A DNA stretch of 30,608 nucleotides, taken from NCBI GenBank assembly GCA_934086815.1, contig CAKOIM010000013.1, forward strand, positions 1 through 30,608, read 5' to 3'. A program made the translations under genes and the position numbers. Position 1 is the first letter of the stretch, and every line of letters starts with the position of its first letter. The stretch comes from an uncultured Bacilli bacterium (GTDB lineage: Bacteria; Bacillota_I; Bacilli_A; RF39; UBA660). Below, in pieces: positions 8,109 to 17,034 of the stretch. The notes beneath the pieces are model-generated. The model searched no databases, was not told the origin of the DNA, and saw only the letters and a program-made list of their open reading frames with translations.

Positions 8109-10106
8109 CTATGATGCACTATCACCAATATAAGTAACTTTAGCATATCCATTTCCAGAATGGCCTGTTTCAGAAGTTCCAGATGGTGATGTAAATGCTG
8201 TATCTCCAGCAACTGTTTGAGCATTAACTAAATAATATGAACTATTTAATAAGCAACCTGATGGATAACTTGAAGCTGTTCCTGTTGTATAAATATATCC
8301 AGAACCTCCTCCGCCTCCACGGTCATCGTCTCCTGAGCCGTCTGGTACGTTACCAGAACCGCCATACCAGCCGCCGCCACCGGCTCCACCATATCCATTA
8401 CTTTTATATACACCACCTCCGCCGAAGCCAAAACCTCCAGCGTAATAATCTTTAGAAGTGCTATTTAATCCTGTTGTTGCTTGAGTTGTTATGGTATAAT
8501 CGGCAGAATATCCAGAATATGTTTGTGTACCACCTTTTCCACCATAATTACTTATAGAGGTATAGCTTTCTGTACTAGAACCACCTGCTGTTCCACCTCC
8601 GTACATTCCCTTTTTTGCTGTAGCTCCATCTGAACCACCGCCACCAGCGACAATTACTCTCGCGAGTAAATTATCATTATTAATTCTTATATCCGTAGCA
8701 CCACCGCCACCATAATATTTATAACGGTATCCTCCACCATTAAAGCCACCAGCACATATTGTAGAACCACAACCAGAAGTTCCATTACCACCGGCTCCAC
8801 CAGTGTAAACATAAATTGTATCTCCGGCATTTAAATGAACCGTACCATATGAATAGCCACCTAAACCACCATAAGTTGATGAAGAACGATATCCACCTTG
8901 AGCCCCCCAAACTTCTAATTTATAGTAACCCGTTACTTCTATCGCTTTTGTTTGAACCGAATTTTTATAATCAAACAATCCTGTATAAGCATAAGCAGTT
9001 TCAGCTGTTGTTGTAAATATTGCAGATGTATTACCAGCAGCATCGACTGAATAAGCTTTAAATGTATATTTTGTTAAAGGAGCTAACCCACTAAATGTAT
9101 AAGTATTACTTGTACTTGATACATATGTTGCACCATTATCACTTGAATAATAATATGTTGATGGTGAAGTTCCAACATTACTATTTTTTAATGTAATTGT
9201 TACATCTTGATGATTAACAGTATTTTGCATACTTTCTAAAATAGGTCCTGAACCAACATCAAGATAAGCAACACAATTAGTTCTACTTGTAGCCCCTATT
9301 ACTACTCTTTGATTTTTCATTGACATAGTAGATGTTCCTGTACAAGCTGATCTACTTCCTAGTGTATAAAAAGCATTAGTTGGTATTGTATTTGTTTCAT
9401 AATAATTTGCCGATCCTTTTTTATTTTGAACATATATTTTTAAAGCAATATCTACATCCATAGCATCCATATAAGCATCACAAACATCTTTTTGTGTTGC
9501 TTCGACAGTAAACATATTATCTTTATCATTATATGATACTGTTGATCCATTTTTACAACTACTCTTAGTTGAATTAAATTCATAACCAACAGATGGAAGC
9601 GCCGTTGTTTCTAGTTTTGTATATTCTCCAGTTCCCTCTCCACTACTATCCACATTTTCCGCATAAACATTTAGTGTTACATCTAAAACTGCCGTAGAAT
9701 CAAAATATAAATAGCAAACATCATGACCGTAAGCCGTAATATCAGCATTGTAATTTGCACTATTATATTTAATAACAGAACCATTAGTACAATAACTTTT
9801 TTCAGAATTATATTTATAACCAGCCTGTGGTATATATGGATATAATGAGTAGCTATTTAAACCTATCCCATTAGTATCTCTTTCTTCGGCCATTATTCTT
9901 ATATCTAAATCTGCTATTTCTCCAGTTGTTCCTCCAATAATCGGAGCTTTATCAACTACTTGGTAAAAAGCATAACTAACAATCATTCCAATACATGCTA
10001 AAAGAGCCATTACTGTAATAGCTATTAATGGTAATTTATATTTTTTTAAAAATGTAGTAACATCTTTATTTAAAAGACTATTTAATTTATCACTAAATTT
10101 CTTCAT
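8109..10106 (-). CDS. Surface protein: Cys-module repeats, fibronectin III and ALK/LTK-like glycine-rich domain
   Basis: 665 aa. A basic cytoplasmic segment of ~24 residues precedes a membrane helix (about 25-48, ending SYAFYQ). Three Cys-containing modules follow (about 95-137, 160-212, 245-280), each with C-x-N/G-G-S...D-V-C-x-x-Y-x-D, the same module as in the edge gene. A fibronectin-III domain (about 285-372) comes next. The last ~290 residues are glycine-rich, opening with F-D-Y-K-N, Y-K-L-E-V-W-G-A-Q-G-G, then I-Y-V-Y-T-G-G-A-G-G-N-G, F-N-G-G-G, Y-G-G-G-G-A-T-D-I-R and R-V-I-V-A-G-G-G-G. That order matches the glycine-rich domain of ALK/LTK receptors (Pfam ALK_LTK_GRD/Gly_rich), which also occurs in bacterial surface proteins. 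It is probably an adhesin or matrix protein. It is the first gene of the unit leading to murD and has its own promoter. Confidence 0.85.
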   Translation of the reverse strand: MKKFSDKLNSLLNKDVTTFLKKYKLPLIAITVMALLACIGMIVSYAFYQVVDKAPIIGGTTGEIADLDIRIMAEERDTNGIGLNSYSLYPYIPQAGYKYNSEKSYCTNGSVIKYNSANYNADITAYGHDVCYLYFDSTAVLDVTLNVYAENVDSSGEGTGEYTKLETTALPSVGYEFNSTKSSCKNGSTVSYNDKDNMFTVEATQKDVCDAYMDAMDVDIALKIYVQNKKGSANYYETNTIPTNAFYTLGSRSACTGTSTMSMKNQRVVIGATSRTNCVAYLDVGSGPILESMQNTVNHQDVTITLKNSNVGTSPSTYYYSSDNGATYVSSTSNTYTFSGLAPLTKYTFKAYSVDAAGNTSAIFTTTAETAYAYTGLFDYKNSVQTKAIEVTGYYKLEVWGAQGGYRSSSTYGGLGGYSYGTVHLNAGDTIYVYTGGAGGNGTSGCGSTICAGGFNGGGYRYKYYGGGGATDIRINNDNLLARVIVAGGGGSDGATAKKGMYGGGTAGGSSTESYTSISNYGGKGGTQTYSGYSADYTITTQATTGLNSTSKDYYAGGFGFGGGGVYKSNGYGGAGGGGWYGGSGNVPDGSGDDDRGGGGGSGYIYTTGTASSYPSGCLLNSSYYLVNAQTVAGDTAFTSPSGTSETGHSGNGYAKVTYIGDSAS

Positions 10107-10131
10107 ATGCTATCTACCTATCCTAATAATA

Positions 10132-10160
10132 ATTTTAAAATAAAATATACATAAAGTCAA
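10132..10160 (-). promoter_or_regulatory. Sigma-A-type promoter of the glycine-rich protein/murD unit
   Basis: Minus strand TTGACT (10160-10155), 17-base spacer, TAAAAT (10137-10132), about 25 bases before the ATG at 10106. Confidence 0.65.
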
Positions 10161-10193
10161 TTGTAAAAAAAATGAAATATTTTTGATTATTTT

Positions 10194-10216
10194 AAAAAGC
10201 CTCCATAAGGAGACTT
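10194..10216 (-). terminator. Intrinsic terminator of the SNF2 gene
   Basis: Minus strand AAGTCTCC-TTAT-GGAGGCTT forms an 8-bp stem with one mismatch and is followed by TTTTT. It lies about 60 bp after the stop at 10277. Confidence 0.65.
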
Positions 10217-10276
10217 AAATGTTTTTTGACAAATCTGCATCAATTTTTCTTTTTTTAATTTTTTTATACATACTTA

Positions 10277-13200
10277 TTAATCTTTATTTTCATATGCCAA
10301 TAAGTTTTTTATATCTTCTTTTGTAAGGGATCCCAATATATTTTTATCCCTTTTATCGCCATCTATTAACTTATCACTTAATATTTTTTTCTTATTTTGT
10401 AATTCTAATATTTTTTCTTCTATGGTTCCTTTAGTAACTATATGAACTACTTCTACTACATTTTTTTGACCAATTCTATGTGCTCTATCCGTTGCTTGGT
10501 TTTCTGCCTGCGGATTCCACCATAAATCTAGGTGAATAACAACATCGGCACTAGTTAAATTAAGACCTGTTCCCCCAGACTTTAACATAATCAAAAATAC
10601 CTTTACATCATCATTTTGATTAAAATCATCAACCATTTCAATTCTTTTTTTACTTGATACAGAACCATCTATCATATAACTTTTAATCTTCATTTTCTCA
10701 AGTCTTTCTTTTACAATGTTAAGACCGGTTTTAAAAGATGAGAAAATTAATACTTTATGATTATTCTTTATATACTCATTCACTAAAGTTTCTAAATGAT
10801 CTAATTTATTTGAACCATCATTATAATTATCATAAATAATTTTAGGATCTATACATATTTGTCTTAATTTTGTTAATAATTGTAATATTAAAAATCTTGC
10901 CTTTGAAATACCTTCATTTTCAATAATTTCATTCATCTCTTTTTTTACTCTTTCTAATTCTGAGACATATAATTTTTTTTGTTCATCTTTTAAATCTACA
11001 TAAACATCATTAATCATTTTATCTGGCAACTCTTTAATAACATCTTCTTTTTTTCTTCTTAATATAAACGGATTTATTTGTTTACTTAAGCCTTTTATTA
11101 ATTCATCAGTTTCTTCATCAAAGTCTTTAATACGATATTTACTTTGAAATTTAGTAAGACTCGATAAATAACCAGGCATTACAAAATCAAATATACTCCA
11201 TAACTCTAAAACACTATTTTCAAGCGGTGTACCAGTTAAAGCAATTTTCGTATCCGCATTTATATTTTTAACACTCTTTGTAACTCCGGCTAAAGTATTT
11301 TTAATATTTTGTGCTTCATCTATAACGATTGCATGAAAATGATAATCATTATAAATATCACCATCTTCCCTTAATTTACCATAAGTAGTTACGATACAAC
11401 TATAATCATTTAATTTTTCTAATACTTTTTTACGATTAGTTTTAACACCATCATTTACAATTACTTTTAAGTTTGGAGCATACATTTCAAACTCATGATA
11501 CCAATTATAAGCAAGACTCGTAGGAACTACGATTAAAAACTTAGCATTTTCATCATCTTTTAATACTTGCTTTATATAATATATAACTTGAATAGTTTTT
11601 CCAAGTCCCATTTCATCTGCTAAAATGCCACCAAAACCAGTTTTATCTAAATTATATAACCACTTAACACCAGTAACTTGATAATCTCTTAAAACACTTA
11701 TATCATCTAATGTTAATTTAGCATCTTTATACTTATAAAATTTATTTATAAAATCATCAAATAAATTATCAGTTTTAATTATATTATATTTTGTATTTTT
11801 TAAACTATCTAAATATATAGCTCTATATTTTAAAATACTTCCATTTCCTCTAATTATATCTTCATCACTTAGTTCTAAGTCAGATGATAATTCACTTAAT
11901 TCTTTTAGTGCTTCATCTTCTAAATTTAATATATCACCATTTTTTAAACGATAATACTTCTTCTTACTTTTTAAATCATTAAATATATTTACAAGTTCAT
12001 CACTATTTATATCTCCAAGTTCAAAATTATAGCCCATAATATTATCTTGCCCTATTTTAAACATTGAACTAATATTTGTTTTTTTCTTAATATTTACATT
12101 TTTAAATTTTTCCGTTGTAAATATTTCATATTCATTAGCTAAATTTTCTAACCCATTTTCAATAAACTCTACTTGTTCTTCTAAATCTTCTAGTACTATC
12201 TTTTCTTTATCAATTATAAAACCATATTTCAAAATATCATTTATAACTTTTGTTTCATAATTAGTATCTCTTAAAACATCTACTTTATTTGAAAAATAAT
12301 TAACTTCTACATCATCATAAATAAAAACAGGATTTGCTAATATATATTTATTTCTTAAATCAAAATATAATTTAGTATTAATATCTTTGGGTATTACTAT
12401 ATCATCTACGGAAGCATCTACATTTAAATTCTTTTTTATAACAGATAATAAACCTTTTGTAAATAAAGAAAACTTATCTTTTGTAATAGTTATATTATCC
12501 GTACCACTACTATTTAAATCTTCAATTATTTTTTGTTCTTTATGAGTTAAATGATATAATTTTCCTTTATATAAAATATATTCATAATCATCATCTAAAA
12601 TAGTTTCTATTTTATCTAAATCAAAGTTTAATACATAATCATCATTTATTTTTGATAAATTAGTATCTATTGGAAAATTTTCAATTATACCATTTACTTT
12701 ATAGTTATTAATAATAAAACTATTTTTTTTAAGTTTACTAAAAAGTTTTTTTAAACTTGAAGAATTTCGATAATAACTATTATTATTTACAAATTCTTGG
12801 TAAGCATATAATACTTTTTCATTTTCTTCAGATAAATAATAAACCGAAGCATCATATGTAAAACTTTTCCCAAAATAAACTTCTCCATCTTTTTGTTCAT
12901 ATGCAGACATAAAGTTATTTAAATGATTACCCATTGTATAAAACTTATCAAAACCTATTAAAAGCTTGGGTACTACCTCTTTATAAGAATAAAAATAATA
13001 GCTATTTTCATATTCCTTTATTTCAATATTTAGTTGTAAATTCAATTCTTTTTTAATAACACTTTTTTCTTCAATAAAACTTTCTAAAATTAAATCTGAT
13101 ACATCAAATACTTTTTTTTCAAATAAAAGATCTTTATAATAATAAAGACATGCAGCTATATGTTTACAACTTCTCGTTTGACGATATTGTTTACAATCAC

Positions 13201-13432
13201 ATATACATCTACTTATATTTTCATTATTAAAAATTGCAATAACTACATCATAGTAAGTATTTTTGCTTTCAGAATCCACTTCAAAATGATAAAGTGTATT
13301 TTTATTAATGTCTTCTTGATACATTAATTCTATCTTATCTTCATCATATCTTTTACCCTTTACTAAATCATCTAATTTTACAAAAGCTCTTATATTTGTT
13401 TTATTTACAATATCATCAAAATTTGTTTTCAT
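10277..13432 (-). CDS. SWIM zinc-finger SNF2-family helicase-like ATPase
   Basis: 1051 aa from the ATG at 13432. This start is chosen because GAGGTG (13442-13437) stands 4 bases before it and overlaps an alternative ATG at 13444. About residues 76-96 carry C-x-C-x(n)-C-x-H (CICDC...SCKH), a SWIM zinc finger likely to bind nucleic acid or protein. A long central region (SNF2-associated, about 100-570) is poorly conserved. The SNF2 ATPase core has A-D-E-M-G-L-G-K-T (motif I), I-D-E-A-Q-N-I-K (motif II) and A-L-T-G-T-P-L-E-N (motif III). The helicase C lobe has G-G-T-G-L-N-L-T and W-W-N-P-Q-A-E-N-Q-A-T-D-R-A-H-R-I-G-Q. It is a DNA-dependent translocase, probably involved in repair or transcription recycling. 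It is separated from truB by a strong terminator; only a weak possible promoter (TTTAAA-N16-TATGAT) is visible. Confidence 0.9.
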   Translation of the reverse strand: MKTNFDDIVNKTNIRAFVKLDDLVKGKRYDEDKIELMYQEDINKNTLYHFEVDSESKNTYYDVVIAIFNNENISRCICDCKQYRQTRSCKHIAACLYYYKDLLFEKKVFDVSDLILESFIEEKSVIKKELNLQLNIEIKEYENSYYFYSYKEVVPKLLIGFDKFYTMGNHLNNFMSAYEQKDGEVYFGKSFTYDASVYYLSEENEKVLYAYQEFVNNNSYYRNSSSLKKLFSKLKKNSFIINNYKVNGIIENFPIDTNLSKINDDYVLNFDLDKIETILDDDYEYILYKGKLYHLTHKEQKIIEDLNSSGTDNITITKDKFSLFTKGLLSVIKKNLNVDASVDDIVIPKDINTKLYFDLRNKYILANPVFIYDDVEVNYFSNKVDVLRDTNYETKVINDILKYGFIIDKEKIVLEDLEEQVEFIENGLENLANEYEIFTTEKFKNVNIKKKTNISSMFKIGQDNIMGYNFELGDINSDELVNIFNDLKSKKKYYRLKNGDILNLEDEALKELSELSSDLELSDEDIIRGNGSILKYRAIYLDSLKNTKYNIIKTDNLFDDFINKFYKYKDAKLTLDDISVLRDYQVTGVKWLYNLDKTGFGGILADEMGLGKTIQVIYYIKQVLKDDENAKFLIVVPTSLAYNWYHEFEMYAPNLKVIVNDGVKTNRKKVLEKLNDYSCIVTTYGKLREDGDIYNDYHFHAIVIDEAQNIKNTLAGVTKSVKNINADTKIALTGTPLENSVLELWSIFDFVMPGYLSSLTKFQSKYRIKDFDEETDELIKGLSKQINPFILRRKKEDVIKELPDKMINDVYVDLKDEQKKLYVSELERVKKEMNEIIENEGISKARFLILQLLTKLRQICIDPKIIYDNYNDGSNKLDHLETLVNEYIKNNHKVLIFSSFKTGLNIVKERLEKMKIKSYMIDGSVSSKKRIEMVDDFNQNDDVKVFLIMLKSGGTGLNLTSADVVIHLDLWWNPQAENQATDRAHRIGQKNVVEVVHIVTKGTIEEKILELQNKKKILSDKLIDGDKRDKNILGSLTKEDIKNLLAYENKD

Positions 13433-13463
13433 ATTACACCTCATTAGTTATCATAACATACAT

Positions 13464-13502
13464 AAAAAAAACTTTAAAGCATTAAATATGGCTTTAAAGT
13501 TT
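13464..13502 (-). terminator. Intrinsic terminator overlapping the truB 3' end
   Basis: A perfect 12-bp stem, AAACTTTAAAGC (13469-13480) and GCTTTAAAGTTT (13491-13502), with a 10-base loop, is followed on the minus strand by a 7-T run. The truB stop codon (13476-13474) is inside the stem. It ends the rimP-truB operon. Confidence 0.85.
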
Positions 13503-14313
13503 CATATTCTTTTTCATATATTGCAATATCTTTTCCTTGATATGTAAATATTACTTTATCATTAATATTATAATCATTTTTTATTCTAGCACCATTAGTT
13601 ATTTTTTTTACTAATTCATATGGTAATTCCATTACTTCATAATTTAGAAATTCCTTAATATTTTTAAGTTTATACTTATTATTTATTACTTCATCTAAAG
13701 TATAAGCTTCATCTAAAGTAAAATCGCCTTGTTTAGTTCTAATTAATTCTAACATTGTACCATAAGTATTCATCTTACTTGCTAAATCTTCAATCAAAGA
13801 CCTAATATAAGTTCCTTTTGATACACAAGTTTTAAATGTAATAATACCATTTTCATAGTCTAATAATTCTAAAGAATAAATATTTACTTCTCTTTTAGGC
13901 AATGTTATTTCTATATTTTCTCTAGCATACTCATATAATTTTTTACCATTTATTTTTACCGCAGAGTATTTAGGAACTGTTTGCATATAAACCCTTGGAA
14001 AAGATGCAAAAACTTTCTTTACTTTCTCTATTGATATAAAACTATGTTCTTCTTTTAAAATATTTCCCGTTATATCGCCAGTATCAGTTTTAACTCCTAA
14101 TTTCATTTTAGCAACATATTCTTTTTGCATAGCTGTAATATCATTAGAAAGCTTAGTATATTTTCCTAGCAAACACACCAATACACCCGTAGCTAATGGA
14201 TCAAGTGTTCCTGTGTGTCCTATATTTTTATAAGAAAGAATTTTAGTTAATTTGTTTATAACATCTCGACTTGTAAAACTTTTCGGTTTATTAATAACTA
14301 TTAGTCCATTCAT
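13474..14313 (-). CDS. truB: tRNA pseudouridine(55) synthase
   Basis: 279 aa. TruB converts U55 of the tRNA T-loop to pseudouridine. The N-terminus MNGLIVINKPKSFTSRDV and the catalytic motif H-T-G-T-L-D-P-L-A-T-G-V-L (the Asp is the nucleophile, about residue 38) are diagnostic. K-Y-S-A-V-K-I-N-G-K-K-L-Y-E-Y-A-R and C-S-K-G-T-Y-I-R-S-L are further conserved TruB motifs. A C-terminal stretch of about 60 residues corresponds to the PUA-like region. The ATG is 3 bases after the rbfA stop with no clear ribosome binding site, suggesting translational coupling. It is the last gene of the operon. Confidence 0.95.
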   Translation of the reverse strand: MNGLIVINKPKSFTSRDVINKLTKILSYKNIGHTGTLDPLATGVLVCLLGKYTKLSNDITAMQKEYVAKMKLGVKTDTGDITGNILKEEHSFISIEKVKKVFASFPRVYMQTVPKYSAVKINGKKLYEYARENIEITLPKREVNIYSLELLDYENGIITFKTCVSKGTYIRSLIEDLASKMNTYGTMLELIRTKQGDFTLDEAYTLDEVINNKYKLKNIKEFLNYEVMELPYELVKKITNGARIKNDYNINDKVIFTYQGKDIAIYEKEYETLKPYLML

Positions 14314-14316
14314 AAG

Positions 14317-14664
14317 TTATTTATTTTGACTTTCTATTTTTTCAATAATTTTTTCTATTTTATTTCCATATTCAATAGATTCATCATAAATAAATCTTAA
14401 TTCCGGAGTGTGTCTTAATTCAATTTTTTCACTTAATCTTCCCCGAATGAAAGATGATGCTTGATTAACTTCTTTTTCTAATGTTTTTTTATCTAAATCA
14501 CTAATAGAAGTAAAATAAACTTTACATAAACCTAAATCACTTGTAACGTTACAACCTGTAATAGTAATTGTTTTTAAAAGTTCATCTCTTACTTCCGTTA
14601 AAAGTATTTCATTAATATATTTTGCTATATCACTCGATATTCTTTTAGCTTTAAAACTAGGCAT
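14317..14664 (-). CDS. rbfA: Ribosome-binding factor A
   Basis: 115 aa, typical length. RbfA is a single KH-like domain protein that binds the 30S subunit during late 16S rRNA maturation and cold adaptation. The sequence shows R-I-S-S-D-I-A-K-Y-I-N-E-I-L, the V-x-x-D-L-x-x-x-K-V-Y-F-T-S-I pattern and L-R-H-T-P-E-L-R-F-I-Y-D, all hallmark RbfA segments. Its ATG overlaps the last codons of infB by 8 bases (GAGGTGAAGC precedes the ATG), indicating coupled translation. Confidence 0.95.
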   Translation of the reverse strand: MPSFKAKRISSDIAKYINEILLTEVRDELLKTITITGCNVTSDLGLCKVYFTSISDLDKKTLEKEVNQASSFIRGRLSEKIELRHTPELRFIYDESIEYGNKIEKIIEKIESQNK

Positions 14665-16759
14665 GCTTCACCTCAATCATTTCAAAAACTTCGATTATAT
14701 CGCCTTCTTTAAAATCATTAAATTTTTCTAAAGTTATACCACATTCAAAGCCTTTTTTTACTTCTTTAACATTATCTTTTCCTCTTTGTAATGTCGAAAT
14801 TTGTTCATCACTTGCAATAATTACACCATCACGAATTACACGAGCTAAAGAATTATTTTTAACTAAACCATTAGTTACATAACAACCAGCTATATTTCCT
14901 ACTTTAGAGAACTTAAATATTTTTCTAACCTCTACTTCGCCAAGTATTTTTTCCTCATATTCTGGATCTAATAACCCATTTATAGCAGCTTCCATATCTT
15001 CGACTAATTTATATATAATCGTATATAATCTAATATCTATATTATTATCTTTAGCGACTTCCTTAGAATTAGCTCCTGCAACAACATTAAAACCAATAAT
15101 AATTGCATCACTTGCCTTTGCAAGTATTACATCTGATTCAGTAATAGCTCCTATTCCACTTCTAATAACTTTTACAGAAACATCTTTTTCTTTTACCTTT
15201 TCTAATGCATTACGTACAGCTTCTTCTGACCCACGAACATCAGCCTTTAAAACAACATTTATTTCTTTATTACCATCACTTATTGATGAGAATAAATCAT
15301 CCAAAGATATTTGTTTTTTAGTTTCATTATTTCTTTTTACAACATCTTTTCTTTTTTCGGCAACACTTTTAGCTTCAGCTTCTGTTTCAAAGGCCATAAA
15401 TTTATCCCCAGCTGATGGATTTTCTGTTAAGCCTGTAATTTCAACAGGCATTGATGGCCCCGCTTCAACAATTGATTCGCCTCGATCATTTTTTAAAGTT
15501 CTTACCTTAGCATAGCTTGTTCCAACTACTATTGGATCTCCAATTCTTAAAGTACCATTTTGAATTAGGAATGATGCTATTCCTCCAACATTTTTATCAA
15601 CACGAGATTCAATAACCGCACCAATTGCATATCTATTTGGATTGGCTTTATATTCATTTACTTCTGCTATTGTTAAAATTGTTTCAAGAAGTAAATCAAT
15701 ACCTTCACCAGTATGTGCTGAAATATTAATAAATGGTATATTTCCTCCCCATGCCTCAGGTGTAATACCAATTTCCGCCATTTCCGTCATAACTCTTTCT
15801 ATATTAGCTTCTGGTTTATCAATTTTATTTACAGCAACAATTATTGGTACATTAGCACTTAATGCATGGTCTACAGCTTCTTTTGTTTGAGGTTTCACCC
15901 CATCATCCGCAGCTACTATAATTATAACTATATCTGTAACTGATGCTCCTCTTGCTCTCATTTCAGTAAAGGCCGCATGTCCTGGAGTATCAATAAATGT
16001 AATTAATTCATCATTATATTTAGTTTGATAAGCTCCAATATGTTGAGTAATTCCTCCAAACTCTTTAGCTACAACATTAGTATTTCTAATATAATCTAAA
16101 AGTGTAGTTTTCCCATGATCAACATGTCCCATAATCGTAACTACCGGAGGCCTTTTTACTAAATCTTCCGAAGCATCAATTATTTCATAATTTTCAAAAT
16201 TTGTAACATCTTGTGTTTCTTCCCTTTTTAATGTTTTATTATAAAGTAAAGCAATAATTTCGGCATTTTCAAAGTCTATTACTTGATTTAAATTAAGCAT
16301 AAGACCATTTTCCATAAGACTTTTAATAATATCCGTCCCACTTATATTTAAAGCATCAGCTAATTGACTTACTGTCATATCACTTTTATATAACACTACA
16401 TTATCATTAGCTTCATTTTTCATAAGTTTATTTTTATTTTTATACATTTGTTTTTTTAAGACATTAAATTCTTTATTATCTTTTTTCTTTAATTTTTGCT
16501 TTCCAGTACTTTCTTTCATTTTATTATTTACTGTATTTAAAGACATAATTTCATCAACTTTATCATCAATGTCATCAGCTTCTTCAAATGTAATTTCATT
16601 ATCCGTACTAATAATATTAATTGTATTATCTAACATTATTATATCATCATCAGTTAAATAATCATCCTTACTATTTACTTCAATTTGTAATTCTTGGCAC
16701 TTTTTTAATATTTCTGCCACTGACAAATTAATATCATTTGCATAATCTAAAACTTTCAT
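14657..16759 (-). CDS. infB: Translation initiation factor IF-2
   Basis: 700 aa, within the range for AT-rich Bacillota with a short linker. IF-2 is the GTPase that brings initiator tRNA to the 30S subunit and promotes subunit joining. Residues 1-50 form an IF2_N domain, followed by a Lys/Asn-rich linker and a second IF2_N-like segment (about 123-176). The G domain has G-H-V-D-H-G-K-T (211-218), D-T-P-G-H-A-A-F-T and N-K-I-D-K-P. Domains II-IV follow, with V-L-K-A-D-V-R-G-S-E-E-A and the C-terminal tRNA-binding barrel containing G-C-Y-V-T-N-G. AAAGGAAAG precedes the ATG. The adjacent upstream gene is ylxR; ylxQ, often found between them, is missing. Confidence 0.97.
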   Translation of the reverse strand: MKVLDYANDINLSVAEILKKCQELQIEVNSKDDYLTDDDIIMLDNTINIISTDNEITFEEADDIDDKVDEIMSLNTVNNKMKESTGKQKLKKKDNKEFNVLKKQMYKNKNKLMKNEANDNVVLYKSDMTVSQLADALNISGTDIIKSLMENGLMLNLNQVIDFENAEIIALLYNKTLKREETQDVTNFENYEIIDASEDLVKRPPVVTIMGHVDHGKTTLLDYIRNTNVVAKEFGGITQHIGAYQTKYNDELITFIDTPGHAAFTEMRARGASVTDIVIIIVAADDGVKPQTKEAVDHALSANVPIIVAVNKIDKPEANIERVMTEMAEIGITPEAWGGNIPFINISAHTGEGIDLLLETILTIAEVNEYKANPNRYAIGAVIESRVDKNVGGIASFLIQNGTLRIGDPIVVGTSYAKVRTLKNDRGESIVEAGPSMPVEITGLTENPSAGDKFMAFETEAEAKSVAEKRKDVVKRNNETKKQISLDDLFSSISDGNKEINVVLKADVRGSEEAVRNALEKVKEKDVSVKVIRSGIGAITESDVILAKASDAIIIGFNVVAGANSKEVAKDNNIDIRLYTIIYKLVEDMEAAINGLLDPEYEEKILGEVEVRKIFKFSKVGNIAGCYVTNGLVKNNSLARVIRDGVIIASDEQISTLQRGKDNVKEVKKGFECGITLEKFNDFKEGDIIEVFEMIEVKHA

Positions 16760-16776
16760 GTTATCACTTTCCTTTC

Positions 16777-17034
16777 TTATTTTTCTAACATTTCTTTTAA
16801 TTCTTCATATATCTTATCTGGTACTTCTATATCTAATATTTTATTTAATTGTTTACTTTTAAATGCTTTATTTATAACATTTATATCTTTTTTTAAATAA
16901 GCTCCCTTACCATTTAATTTTCCAGTTAAATCAACTAATACCTCTTTTTCTGGTGTTCTTACAATTCTAATTAATTCTTGTTTCGGTAATTTTTCTTTTG
17001 TAATAACACAACTACGCATTGGTATTTTCTTCAT
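16777..17034 (-). CDS. ylxR: YlxR/RnpM family RNA-binding protein
   Basis: 85 aa, DUF448 family. Diagnostic features are P-M-R-S-C-V-I-T-K-E-K-L-P-K-Q-E-L-I-R-I-V-R near the N-terminus (written with gaps in related proteins as RxC...LxR) and G-K-G-A-Y-L. Recent work on Bacillus homologues links the family to regulation of RNase P (RnpM). The gene overlaps the 3' end of nusA by 23 bases, so translation is probably coupled. It is followed 17 bases later by infB, without the usual L7Ae-like ylxQ. Confidence 0.92.
   Translation of the reverse strand: MKKIPMRSCVITKEKLPKQELIRIVRTPEKEVLVDLTGKLNGKGAYLKKDINVINKAFKSKQLNKILDIEVPDKIYEELKEMLEK

Noticed and set aside
8237..8455. Opposite-strand open frames inside the glycine-rich coding region (and similar shadows at 1330-1557, 15642-15890 and 22507-22896)
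   Set aside because: They lack ribosome binding sites and recognisable domains and are by-products of biased codon use in the real genes.
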